NCBI GenBank assembly: GCA_035301985.1
Contig: DATGTE010000003.1
Coordinates: forward strand, 62,001 to 126,000
DNA length: 64,000 bases
Direction: 5' to 3'
Origin: DASUXY01 sp035301985
GTDB lineage: Bacteria; Bacillota; Bacilli; Bacillales; Amphibacillaceae
Shown one piece after another: positions 29,371-38,477 of this stretch; position 1 is the stretch's first letter; each line of letters starts with the position of its first letter. Below the pieces are notes generated by a model. It saw only the letters and a list, made by a program, of their open reading frames with translations. It searched no databases and was not told the origin of the DNA. Made by a program: the position numbers and the translations under genes.

Positions 29371-29414
29371 ATTTAAAAACAACGCTGGAGTGGGAAGCAA
29401 GTGTCCCACTCCAG
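29371..29414 (-). terminator. Terminator of sspI
   Basis: Perfect stem CTGGAGTGGGA (29385-29395)/TCCCACTCCAG (29404-29414); on the minus strand it is followed by CGTTGTTTTTAAA. Confidence 0.8.
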
Positions 29415-29431
29415 ATCATATCGATGTGATT

Positions 29432-29653
29432 TTAAGTAACTTGAGATTGTTTAACACCTAATTCTAAAGCTTCAATCATATCTTGTCGTTGATCTTCAGC
29501 AGATTGCTTCCAAATTAATTCAAAAAGCACGCCTAAACCGGGTAACATTTTTTCTTCACCATTTTGAATGGCATCGATAATCGTCAATTCTAATTGTTCT
29601 TGATCATTATCGGATATGTTAGAAATGATTGCTTTTCGCAAATCCAAATTCAA
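29432..29653 (-). CDS. sspI: Small acid-soluble spore protein SspI
   Basis: 73 residues, matching B. subtilis SspI (about 71), with the conserved run DAIQNGEEKMLPGLGVLFELIW. A minor spore-core protein made in the forespore. The TTG at 29653 is taken as the start because AAGGAGG lies ten bases upstream and the resulting N-terminus MNLDLRKAI aligns with B. subtilis MNLNLRNAI; upstream ATGs at 29680 and 29674 would place the ribosome site inside the gene. Its position before rlmP is conserved. Confidence 0.9.
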   Translation of the reverse strand: MNLDLRKAIISNISDNDQEQLELTIIDAIQNGEEKMLPGLGVLFELIWKQSAEDQRQDMIEALELGVKQSQVT

Positions 29654-29826
29654 ATGAATCAAACCTCCTTCCATGCTCATATCTATCCACTCCTAATCAC
29701 ATATGCAACAAATTTGGGAGCCAAAAAAGATTTTCTAAAGATAGTTTGACCATGATCGGGTAAAATATGTATGATGTTACATACAGCATGTTTGTAAAAA
29801 AAGTCAATGGATTGGGTTGAATGTGA

Positions 29827-30567
29827 ATGATTACCTCTTTGCAAAATGAAAAAGTGAAATCATGGAAAAAACTGCATCAAAAAAAAGAACGTGAACGTTT
29901 AGGCACTTTTTTAGTCGAAGGATTTCATTTAGTCGAAGAAGCATACAAAAGCGATTGGGAGATTGTAGAGCTGATTGTAGAACACGATACAAACGTTCCA
30001 TCTACACTTGAGGGGATCCCGAGGACTGTCGTTAGTGAACAAGTTTTTAAACATATATCAAAAACAGAATCTCCCCAAGGAATAGCGGCAGTTTTGAACA
30101 TGAAAAGCTCCGAGGTAGAGATCGGAAATCATGTGTTATTGATCGATGCGATTCAAAATCCGGGAAACTTAGGCACCATTATTCGAACTGCTGATGCTGC
30201 AGGGTTCGATACGGTTTTTTTAGGGAAAGGAACGGTTGATCCGTACAATGATAAAGTTGTTCGAGCCACCCAAGGATCTATCTTTCATATATCAGTTGTT
30301 TCCACACATTTGCAAGATCAAATCAGAGAGTTAAAGGATCGGGGATTTGACATATGGGCAACTGCCTTAACAAATAGCCAAGTGTATCATGACGTAAAAC
30401 CAAGTGAACGAACAGCGTTAATTTTAGGAAATGAAGCGCATGGTGTTGCAAGGGAATATTTAAGGCAGGCCGATGCGATTGTGAAAATCCCGATTTACGG
30501 AGAAGCTGAATCTTTAAATGTTAGTATAGCTGCAGGAATCTTAATGTACTATATTAAACAACGATAA
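29827..30567 (+). CDS. rlmP: SpoU/TrmH-family rRNA 2'-O-methyltransferase
   Basis: 246 residues. N-terminal substrate-binding domain (about 1-90) and C-terminal SPOUT domain with motif 1 IQNPGNLGTIIRTADAAG, motif 2 LILGNEAHGV and motif 3 IPIYGEAESLNVSIAAGIL. It corresponds to B. subtilis YsgA, which I recall being renamed RlmP for methylating G2553 of 23S rRNA. The ribosome site is weak. It sits between sspI and the pheST leader as in B. subtilis. Confidence 0.88.
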   Translation: MITSLQNEKVKSWKKLHQKKERERLGTFLVEGFHLVEEAYKSDWEIVELIVEHDTNVPSTLEGIPRTVVSEQVFKHISKTESPQGIAAVLNMKSSEVEIGNHVLLIDAIQNPGNLGTIIRTADAAGFDTVFLGKGTVDPYNDKVVRATQGSIFHISVVSTHLQDQIRELKDRGFDIWATALTNSQVYHDVKPSERTALILGNEAHGVAREYLRQADAIVKIPIYGEAESLNVSIAAGILMYYIKQR

Positions 30568-30570
30568 TAG

Positions 30571-30599
30571 TTGCAATCTATATAGGATATACTTATAAT
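30571..30599 (+). promoter_or_regulatory. Promoter of the pheST leader
   Basis: TTGCAA (30571-30576), 17-base spacer, TATAAT (30594-30599). Confidence 0.7.
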
Positions 30600-30605
30600 G
30601 AATTA

Positions 30606-30887
30606 TTAAATGAAGCGAATTTTATATGGTAAAGCGATGAAAGAGCAATATTGACAATATAGACTGATGGATTAGGGAGGATGTGCCATAGACTGAAAGC
30701 ATATCTACCATCGGTATTGTTAACCTTCACTCTGGAGCTGACACTTAGACCTTGAATACAATCAAGTAAAGGTGTTCCGGATCAAACCGTTATTTGTATG
30801 AGTTGGACATCGATCACTATTGATGTCAATTAGGGTGGTACCGCGATTCGAAGCCTCGTCCCTTTCTTTAGGGACAGGCTTTTTTTT
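30606..30887 (+). ncRNA. T-box leader of pheST
   Basis: Conserved T-box AGGGTGGTACCGCG at 30832-30845, then terminator AGCCT-GTCCCT/AGGGAC-AGGCT with eight T's ending at 30887. A TTC triplet at 30726-30728 is a plausible Phe specifier, but stem I was not modelled. Controls pheS and pheT by tRNA-Phe charging. Confidence 0.92.
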
Positions 30888-30915
30888 ATGTTAAAAACAA
30901 GTTGGAGGGGTCTAC

Positions 30916-31950
30916 ATGAAAAAACAATTAGAGGCTATACGAAAAGAAGCTATAGAGAAGATTCGTGCCGTTGATCTTGTTAAAGATCTCGAACAGCTAC
31001 GAGTCACTTATTTAGGCAAAAAAGGTTCTCTAACGAGTGTACTACGAGGGATGGGTCAACTATCAAAAGAAGAGCGACCCGTAATCGGTCAGCTCGCCAA
31101 CGAAGTGAGAGAAACAATTACACAAGCGTTGGAAGAAAAAAATGAAGTACTCGAAAAACAGGCACTTGAAAAAAGGTTAGCTGAAGAGACGATTGATGTT
31201 ACTCTACCAGGACGTCCCGTACAAATGGGAGGGCCTCACTTACTAACTTCAATGATCGAAGAAATTGAAGATTTATTTATCAGTATGGGTTTTGAAGTGA
31301 AAGAGGGTCCACAAGTGGAAACCGATTATTACAACTTTGAAGCACTTAACTTACCGAAAAATCACCCTGCTCGTGATATGCAGGACACATTTTACATTAC
31401 GAATGAGCTCTTGTTAAGAACACATACTTCACCTGTCCAAGCACGAACGATGCGTGAATATGGAGGAGAAAAGCCGGTGAAAATGATCTGTCCAGGAGTC
31501 GTGTATCGTCGCGATTCGGATGATGCAACCCACTCCCATCAATTCACTCAGGTCGAAGGTTTATTTGTTGATCGCAATGTGAAAATGAGCGATTTAAAAG
31601 GCGTTTTAAATGTCTTTGCGAAAAAGATGTTTGGGGAGGACCGCGAGATTCGTTTACGTCCGAGCTTTTTCCCATTCACCGAACCTTCAGTTGAAATGGA
31701 TATTTCTTGTAAAGTATGTAGTGGTGAGGGATGTTCTGTTTGCAAACGAACAGGCTGGATTGAAATTTTAGGTGGAGGAATGGTTCATCCCCATGTGTTA
31801 TCCATGGCGGGATATGATCCGGAGATATATACCGGATTTGCATTCGGTATGGGAATTGATCGCATTGCCATGTTGAAGTATGGAGTCGATGATATTCGCT
31901 TATTTTATACGAACGATCGTCGCTTTTTAAAACAATATCACCATGCATAA
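30916..31950 (+). CDS. pheS: Phenylalanyl-tRNA synthetase alpha subunit
   Basis: 344 residues. N-terminal coiled coil (about 1-85), then a class II catalytic core with GPQVETDYYNFEALN, HSHQFTQVEGL and the GFAFGMGIDRIAMLKYG motif 3. Forms the alpha2beta2 enzyme with PheT. GGAGGGG precedes ATG 30916. Confidence 0.97.
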   Translation: MKKQLEAIRKEAIEKIRAVDLVKDLEQLRVTYLGKKGSLTSVLRGMGQLSKEERPVIGQLANEVRETITQALEEKNEVLEKQALEKRLAEETIDVTLPGRPVQMGGPHLLTSMIEEIEDLFISMGFEVKEGPQVETDYYNFEALNLPKNHPARDMQDTFYITNELLLRTHTSPVQARTMREYGGEKPVKMICPGVVYRRDSDDATHSHQFTQVEGLFVDRNVKMSDLKGVLNVFAKKMFGEDREIRLRPSFFPFTEPSVEMDISCKVCSGEGCSVCKRTGWIEILGGGMVHPHVLSMAGYDPEIYTGFAFGMGIDRIAMLKYGVDDIRLFYTNDRRFLKQYHHA

Positions 31951-31964
31951 GGAGGAAGATACCA

Positions 31965-34394
31965 TTGCTCGTATCTTTAAATTGGTTAAATCAGTACGTA
32001 GATATCGCACATTTAGATGTAGAACAATTAGCTGAAAAAATAACGAAGTCAGGAATTGAAGTCGATGGGATTGAATATATTGGGGCAGGTTGTACGAATA
32101 TAGTTGTCGGTTATGTACGATCATGTAAAAAGCATCCTAATGCTGATAAATTAAGCCTCTGTGATGTTGATGTTGGGGAAGAGGAAACATTACAAATCAT
32201 TTGTGGGGCTCCGAATGTGAAACAGGGACAAAAAGTCATTGTTGCAAAACCGGGAGCTGTATTACCAGGAAATTTTAAAATTAAAAAGGTAAAATTACGT
32301 GGTGTTGAGTCCAATGGAATGATTTGCTCGTTACAAGAACTTGGTGTAGATGAGAAACATATACCAAAGGAATATGCAGAAGGAATTTACGTATTTCCCG
32401 AAGATGTGCAAGTCGGTGAACGTGTCGAGCCTTTATTGAATTTAAATGACGCTGTATTGGAATTTGATTTGACGCCGAACCGCGGGGATGCTTTGAGCAT
32501 GCTAGGGGTAGCTTACGAAACTGCAGCTATACTGGATCAGCCGATTCATTTGCCTGATGAGACTGTGGAAACGATTGAAGAGTCTGTAGAAAAACACATC
32601 CGCATTGAAGTAGAAGACCCGGATTTGAACCCTTATTATGGGGCTTTTATCATCAAAGATGTCGATGTAAAGCCATCTCCATTATGGATGCAAAATTATT
32701 TACTCGCTTCAGGGATTCGTCCGATTAATAATGTAGTTGATATTACCAACTATGTCTTACTCGAATATGGTCAGCCTTTACATGCTTTTGATTATGATCG
32801 CTTGCAATCAAATAAAATCGTTGTCCGGCGTGCGAAGGCAAACGAAAAAATCGTGACATTGGATGATGTAGAAAGAACGTTACGAGAAGATGATCTCGTG
32901 ATTACAAACGGTAAAGAACCAATTGCTTTAGCTGGAGTCATGGGTGGCGCCAATACAGAAGTCCAAGAAGATACAAAGACGATTTTACTTGAAGCAGCTT
33001 ATTTTGATCCGCAAACCGTTCGGAAAACAGCCCAGCGGACAGGGCTCCGCAGTGAGGCGAGTAATCGATTCGAAAAAGGAGTCGATCCGAATCGAGTGGA
33101 GCGTGCCGGACGTCGTGCTTGTCGATTGCTACATGAGTATGCTGGTGGTAACGTATTATCCGGCGTCGAAACATTTGATAAATTAGATCGCTCTGAGAAG
33201 GTTATCGATGTGCAAACTTCAGTCATAAATAAACGCTTGGGAACAAACATCACTTCGGATGAAATTGGTGAAATTTTACGGAAACTACGATTTGCATATG
33301 AACGAGAAGCGGATCAGTTTCGAGTATCCATTCCAACACGTCGAGGAGATATTGCTATTTTTGAAGATATGCTTGAAGAAATAGCGAGAATTTACGGCTA
33401 TGACCATTTACCTTACACGTTGCCTGAAGGAGCTGCTCAGGCGGGTGGCCTCACTGAAAAACAACGATTAGAACGTAAAGTGAGACGATTTCTACAAAGT
33501 GCTGGCTTGATGGAGGCAGTCACCTATTCTTTAACAAGTGAAGATTGCGTGCAGCAATTAATGAGTCCTGAAATCTTAAAAATGAATCCTAAGGCAGTGC
33601 GTTTAGCGATGCCAATCAGTGAAGATCATAGCCATCTTCGTCTCAGCTTACTCCCTGAATTGCTTAAGACGTTACGATTTAACCGAGCTCGATATCAAAC
33701 GGATCTTTTCTATTTTGAAATGGGAGCAATCTTTCTCAATACCGACCGAGAGGTGACGAAACAACCTGATGAATGGTTACGTGTATCCGGCGCATTGACA
33801 GGTAAATGGGTTGAGCATGAATGGCAACAAGATATTAAACAAGTTGATTTTTATGTCGTCAAAGGAATCATAGAAGGCTTGTTCACCCATTTGCAATTAG
33901 ATGTCGAATTTGTACAAACCAAATTGTCCGATATGCATCCTGGTCGATGTGCGGAAATCTTGCTCAATGGAGAAACAATGGGTTTTCTTGGACAATTGCA
34001 TCCTCAGCTTGAAGAAAAGATGGACTTAGAAGAAACGTATGTATTTGATATCAATTTAGAAACGGTCTTTGAGCAGTATGAAAAGATTTCGACGTACGAG
34101 AAAATTTCTAAGTACCCTTCCATTCAACGTGATGTTGCTTTTGTTCTCGATAAGGAAATCGAGGCAGGACGTGTTCAATCCGTCATTGAACATGTGGGTG
34201 AACCGTTAGTCCAAGACGTCCACGTGTTTGATTTATACGAAGGAGACCGATTGCCTGATGAAAAGAAATCCATTGCCTACAATTTAACCTTCCAGGATCG
34301 AGACAAAACATTAAAAGATGATGAAGTCGATGAAATCTTTCAAAAGATTATTCAACAAGTAAATGAAGTATTTCATGCCCAAGTCCGTTCATAA
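31965..34394 (+). CDS. pheT: Phenylalanyl-tRNA synthetase beta subunit
   Basis: 809 residues, TTG start at 31965 nine bases after GGAGG. Domains in order: EMAP-II-like tRNA-binding domain (about 40-150), B3/B4 editing domain (about 215-400), B5 (about 405-475), catalytic-like core, and a C-terminal ferredoxin-fold anticodon domain (about 715-808, KYPSIQRDVAFVLD). Editing of mischarged Tyr is a known role of the B3/B4 domain. Spaced 14 bases from pheS. Confidence 0.97.
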   Translation: MLVSLNWLNQYVDIAHLDVEQLAEKITKSGIEVDGIEYIGAGCTNIVVGYVRSCKKHPNADKLSLCDVDVGEEETLQIICGAPNVKQGQKVIVAKPGAVLPGNFKIKKVKLRGVESNGMICSLQELGVDEKHIPKEYAEGIYVFPEDVQVGERVEPLLNLNDAVLEFDLTPNRGDALSMLGVAYETAAILDQPIHLPDETVETIEESVEKHIRIEVEDPDLNPYYGAFIIKDVDVKPSPLWMQNYLLASGIRPINNVVDITNYVLLEYGQPLHAFDYDRLQSNKIVVRRAKANEKIVTLDDVERTLREDDLVITNGKEPIALAGVMGGANTEVQEDTKTILLEAAYFDPQTVRKTAQRTGLRSEASNRFEKGVDPNRVERAGRRACRLLHEYAGGNVLSGVETFDKLDRSEKVIDVQTSVINKRLGTNITSDEIGEILRKLRFAYEREADQFRVSIPTRRGDIAIFEDMLEEIARIYGYDHLPYTLPEGAAQAGGLTEKQRLERKVRRFLQSAGLMEAVTYSLTSEDCVQQLMSPEILKMNPKAVRLAMPISEDHSHLRLSLLPELLKTLRFNRARYQTDLFYFEMGAIFLNTDREVTKQPDEWLRVSGALTGKWVEHEWQQDIKQVDFYVVKGIIEGLFTHLQLDVEFVQTKLSDMHPGRCAEILLNGETMGFLGQLHPQLEEKMDLEETYVFDINLETVFEQYEKISTYEKISKYPSIQRDVAFVLDKEIEAGRVQSVIEHVGEPLVQDVHVFDLYEGDRLPDEKKSIAYNLTFQDRDKTLKDDEVDEIFQKIIQQVNEVFHAQVRS

Positions 34395-34410
34395 TCTAAA
34401 CTGTAAGAAG

Positions 34411-34452
34411 AAAGGCTGTCCACCATAAATATGCGGACAGCCTTTCTCTTTT
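34411..34452 (+). terminator. Intrinsic terminator after pheT
   Basis: Eleven-base stem AAAGGCTGTCC/GGACAGCCTTT followed by CTCTTTT. Confidence 0.8.
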
Positions 34453-34593
34453 AGCTTCTCATTTCATGTTTTACTCACAAATTGCGAACAGGTTTCATAT
34501 ATTTAAAGATAAGGGCTAGCAAAGATTCGCACCGAGTCTAAAAAAGCAAATAAAACGTACAAATATAATGAAAAGGAGGATCCGATGAATCCT

Positions 34594-35502
34594 TTATAAG
34601 TACTTGTTTGCTTTTTTAGTGTTGGCAAAGTGAAGTTTGGCGACTCCATATAAGGCTGACTTTCCTCGCGTTTTAATAATCGTAGCAATCGTCTGATCGA
34701 CCTGTTGAGAGGCTCCTTTTGGTAATTTGATGCCTAGCTCAATTGATAATTCATCCATTTTCTTTAAAAAACTTGCCCTCGCTAAAATGGAAGCAGCTGC
34801 GACGGCTAAAGAATATTGTTCTGCTTTTGTTTTAAAGTATGTGTTGTCAGGCATTGTTTTTTGCTCTGATTGCAGATGTTTTTGATAGATAGCCGGATCA
34901 CAAAATTGATCAATAACCACTCCTTCATATGGTTGTTTTTCAATTTTTCGTATAACATTTTGGTTTACATGGTGATGGAGCATGGCTTTCATCTTCCCTT
35001 GTGACCAACCTTTTTCCTGTAATGAATTATACTTTTGATTTGGCAAAATGAGTAAAGAGTATGGGACATTAAGGGATAAGATTTCTTTTGACAATTGGAA
35101 CACTGTAGCATCGCTAAAGGCTTTTGAATCTTTTACGCCAATTTCCTTTAGTACGTTCATCATGTCGCTATGAACGTACGTGCTGGCTACAGTCACAGGG
35201 CCGAAATAATCCCCCGTTCCCGCTTCATCTGAACCGATATGTGAAGAGGAAAAGAGCGTTGCAGGAGGGGCATACGGTGATGTAGTCTGTTTTGTCGAGA
35301 CGTCATCCTGCCATTTTCTCGCTTCGATTTCGGGTGCCTGTCCTTGAAACAACACTTTTCCAGAATGATAGGCAGTGATGACAGCATGGTTTGTCTTTGC
35401 CCGAAAAACAGCACCTTTCGGTAAGTCAACCAACTTATTATTATAATAATGATACATTTTTTGAATCATGGCTTCAGAATACTTATTAACGATTTGTGAC
35501 AT
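34594..35502 (-). CDS. rnhC: Ribonuclease HIII
   Basis: 302 residues. N-terminal TBP-like substrate-binding domain (about 1-85) and RNase HII-like catalytic domain with GSDEAGTGDYFGP (catalytic Asp/Glu) and KDSKAFSD. Cuts RNA in RNA-DNA hybrids. Transcribed opposite to zapA, as in B. subtilis. Confidence 0.95.
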   Translation of the reverse strand: MSQIVNKYSEAMIQKMYHYYNNKLVDLPKGAVFRAKTNHAVITAYHSGKVLFQGQAPEIEARKWQDDVSTKQTTSPYAPPATLFSSSHIGSDEAGTGDYFGPVTVASTYVHSDMMNVLKEIGVKDSKAFSDATVFQLSKEILSLNVPYSLLILPNQKYNSLQEKGWSQGKMKAMLHHHVNQNVIRKIEKQPYEGVVIDQFCDPAIYQKHLQSEQKTMPDNTYFKTKAEQYSLAVAAASILARASFLKKMDELSIELGIKLPKGASQQVDQTIATIIKTRGKSALYGVAKLHFANTKKANKYL

Positions 35503-35696
35503 GTTATCTCTCCTGTTATTTACGTATATAAACTATAGCAAAAACGAAATGAAAATAAAATCACGAAGAAAGTGAACTGTTTCCTAAACGTGTTCTTCAT
35601 GTTAAAATAAAAGCAAACTATCATCGAGTGTTTTCTTAATCCATTGCATCAAAGAGATTGTTAGAAATGCTTGAACTTGATACATAGGAGGGGTCT

Positions 35697-35960
35697 ATGG
35701 TGGCCCAAGGAAAAAAAACACGAATCACGGTCGACATTTATAATAAATCGTATACAATCGTTGGCGATGAATCAGCTAGTCACGTGCGACTCGTCGCTAG
35801 TCTTGTCGATCAAAAAATGAAAGAAATCTCTAAAAACAACCCAAATCTCGATCGATCGAATCTTGCTGTGCTTACAGCAGTTAATACAATGAATGAATAT
35901 TTGAAACTGAAAGAAGACTATGCTACATTGCTCGGGTCAATAAAAAGAGAAAGAGGATAA
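35697..35960 (+). CDS. zapA: Cell division protein ZapA
   Basis: 87 residues. Short FtsZ-associated protein; N-terminal TRITVDIYNKSYTIVGDE and a C-terminal helix LTAVNTMNEYLKLKEDY. Promotes FtsZ bundling. AGGAGGGG precedes ATG 35697. cvpA starts four bases after its stop. Confidence 0.93.
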   Translation: MVAQGKKTRITVDIYNKSYTIVGDESASHVRLVASLVDQKMKEISKNNPNLDRSNLAVLTAVNTMNEYLKLKEDYATLLGSIKRERG

Positions 35961-35964
35961 AAGG

Positions 35965-36498
35965 ATGCTAGATGTTATTATATTAATTTTGTTCGTATTT
36001 GGACTGTTGATCGGTTTAAAAAGGGGGCTTATTTTACAAATATTTCATCTCATCGGTTTAATCACTGGTTTTATTGTAGCCATATTGTATTATAAACCGT
36101 TGGCAAAGAAGCTCTCTCTTTGGATCCCGTATCCAGAGTTATCAGACAATCATGAGTGGGCCCAATCTTTGCAAGAAATACCACTGGAACAGGCTTTCTA
36201 CCATGCGGTTAGCTTTGCAATCATTTTCTTTGCCACAAAAATAGTTTTGCAAATCATTGCATCAATGCTTGATTTTATTGCATCGTTTCCCATTTTGCGT
36301 TCACTAAATAAAATCGGCGGTTCTATTTTAGGGTTTTTAGAAGTGTATGTCATCGTATTTATTATACTGTATATTGTTGCATTGACTCCGATACCAGCTT
36401 TTCAATCATCGTTGGACCGTTCATTGCTTGCACCCTTCATGTTGGAACATACACCTTATTTTTCTGCAAAATTAAAAACATTATGGTTTACAAAATAA
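35965..36498 (+). CDS. yshB: CvpA family membrane protein (YshB)
   Basis: 177 residues with four membrane helices and the N-terminal LDVIILILFVFGLLIGLKRG that marks the CvpA family. Function in Bacillus unclear. Co-transcribed with zapA (four-base gap). Confidence 0.88.
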   Translation: MLDVIILILFVFGLLIGLKRGLILQIFHLIGLITGFIVAILYYKPLAKKLSLWIPYPELSDNHEWAQSLQEIPLEQAFYHAVSFAIIFFATKIVLQIIASMLDFIASFPILRSLNKIGGSILGFLEVYVIVFIILYIVALTPIPAFQSSLDRSLLAPFMLEHTPYFSAKLKTLWFTK

Positions 36499-36537
36499 TA
36501 ACCTCATCAGCATATGATAAAATAAAAGAATATGTGT

Positions 36538-36619
36538 AGACCGATTCAAAACATTAGGATGAGCACTGTGTGTCTAGTACAATAAGTATGCCTCATCTGA
36601 ACTGAATGGGTCTTTTTTT
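36538..36619 (+). terminator. Long composite hairpin between yshB and polX
   Basis: Outer stem AGACC-ATTCA/TGAAT-GGTCT and inner stem GATGAG/CTCATC enclose a loop of about 30 bases; seven T's follow at 36612-36618. Probably a terminator, with an unusually large internal loop. Confidence 0.6.
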
Positions 36620-36703
36620 GCAAGATTTTATATGATTACGGCCAATGAAAAGTATGGTCTATGGAAATATTCGGTTATCATTTATAAAGCGGGGTGAGTC
36701 AAC

Positions 36704-38425
36704 TTGACAATTAATAAAAAAGACGTCGTAAAATTACTTGAAACGATAGCGATTTATTTAGAAATCAAAGGTGAAAACCCATTTAGAATAGCTGCCTATC
36801 GAAGGGCAGCGCAGGCGTTAGAGAGAGATCAACGGTCGCTAGCGGAAATAGATGATTTTATGTCGATTAAAGGAATTGGGAAGGGAACCAATGCACTTAT
36901 TGTTGAATACATTGAGACAGGCACTTCTGAGTTGTTAAAGAAGTTGGAAGCGGAAATTCCTAAAGGGCTCATACCACTACTTCACGTGCCAGGATTAGGT
37001 GGTAAAAAATTAGCCAAGCTGTATCAAGAGTTACAAGTAACGGATGCTACATCATTAAAAAACGCTTTGGAAAACGGTCAGGTAGAAAAACTACCGGGAT
37101 TTGGAAAAAAGTCAGCACAAAATATATTAACTGCTCTTTTAGATGTCGGTAAGCAACCTGAACGCTTTCCGATTGCACGCATCCTTCCCATAGCCGAAAA
37201 AATAGATCAATTTTTACAACGTATTCCTGAAGTTCAAACGTATTCACGAGCAGGTAGTTTACGAAGAATGTCTGAAACCGTCGGCGATATTGACTTTATC
37301 GTCGCTACAAACGAACCTGACAAAGTGCGCGATTCCGTTTTAAAAATGGAACAAATTAAAGAAGTTCATGCTAAAGGAGACACAAAAGTGTCCATCACAC
37401 TTGCTGATGTATATGATGTAAATGTTGACTTCAGGCTTGTCAATGCTCAAGAATTTGCTACGACACTTCACCATTTCACAGGGTCTAAAGAACACAATGT
37501 TAAAATGCGTCAACTCGCTAAATCTCGAGGTGAAAAAATTAATGAATATGGTGTTGAAATTGAGGAAACAGGTGAAATCTTAACTTTTCCCGACGAAAAA
37601 GGCTTTTTTAATCATTTCGATTTGCATTATATTCCACCTGAAATTCGAGAAGATACAGGTGAAGTGGAGGCAGCAAGTCAAGAAAGTATCGAACTCATTG
37701 AAATAGATGATATTCAAGGCGATTTGCATATGCATACGACGTGGAGTGATGGAGCACAATCACTTGAAGAAATGGTTCTTACCGCAAGAGAAAAAGGGTA
37801 TCGCTATATCGCCATCACAGATCATTCCAAATTTTTGCGTGTCGCAAATGGTTTAAATGAGAAAAGGTTGCTACAGCAACGTGAAGAAATTGATCGACTG
37901 AATGAAAAATATCCAGATATTCGCATTTTAGCAGGTGTAGAGATGGATATTTTACCTGATGGGGAGATGGATTTTTCGAATGATTTTTTACAGAAAATGG
38001 ATCTCGTCATTGCAGCGATTCATTCCAGCTTTAATCAAACGGAAGAACAGATTATGACGAGGATGTATAATGCACTGGAAAACCCATACGTTTCGATTAT
38101 CGCGCATCCGACAGGAAGGTTGATCGGTCGACGAAAAGGCTACCCCGTTAACCTGGAAAAGATCATTGAGCGCGCATCCGAAACAAACACAGCTCTTGAA
38201 GTGAATGCAAATCCAAATCGACTTGATCTGTCAGCAAAATGGGTTCAAATCGCACAAAATCAGGGCGTACCGATTGCTATTAATACAGATGCCCATAGTC
38301 AGCAAATGCTTGATCATATGAAATATGGGGTAGGTGTCGCTCGGAAAGGATGGATTCAAAAGGAAACAGTCATCAATACATGGTCGACAGCGAAACTAAT
38401 CGAGTTTTTGAATCGTAATAAATAA
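36704..38425 (+). CDS. polX: DNA polymerase X family protein
   Basis: 573 residues. N-terminal helix-hairpin-helix 8-kDa domain, polymerase X core with metal-binding GDIDFIVAT and VNVDFRLV, and a C-terminal PHP phosphoesterase domain beginning GDLHMHTTWSDGA and continuing with IAITDHSK and AVEMDILPDGE-like metal ligands. The bacterial enzyme fills gaps and has a 3'-5' exonuclease through its PHP domain. TTG start at 36704 behind GGGGTGAG. Upstream of mutS2 as in B. subtilis. Confidence 0.94.
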   Translation: MTINKKDVVKLLETIAIYLEIKGENPFRIAAYRRAAQALERDQRSLAEIDDFMSIKGIGKGTNALIVEYIETGTSELLKKLEAEIPKGLIPLLHVPGLGGKKLAKLYQELQVTDATSLKNALENGQVEKLPGFGKKSAQNILTALLDVGKQPERFPIARILPIAEKIDQFLQRIPEVQTYSRAGSLRRMSETVGDIDFIVATNEPDKVRDSVLKMEQIKEVHAKGDTKVSITLADVYDVNVDFRLVNAQEFATTLHHFTGSKEHNVKMRQLAKSRGEKINEYGVEIEETGEILTFPDEKGFFNHFDLHYIPPEIREDTGEVEAASQESIELIEIDDIQGDLHMHTTWSDGAQSLEEMVLTAREKGYRYIAITDHSKFLRVANGLNEKRLLQQREEIDRLNEKYPDIRILAGVEMDILPDGEMDFSNDFLQKMDLVIAAIHSSFNQTEEQIMTRMYNALENPYVSIIAHPTGRLIGRRKGYPVNLEKIIERASETNTALEVNANPNRLDLSAKWVQIAQNQGVPIAINTDAHSQQMLDHMKYGVGVARKGWIQKETVINTWSTAKLIEFLNRNK

Positions 38426-38477
38426 GGATCGATGTAAATTACAATGATGAATTGGTATAAAGAAGGGGTTAGGAATT

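Noticed and set aside
29270..29461. 63-codon plus-strand frame opposite the sspI end
   Set aside because: It crosses the sspI terminator and overlaps the sspI coding end; no ribosome site.
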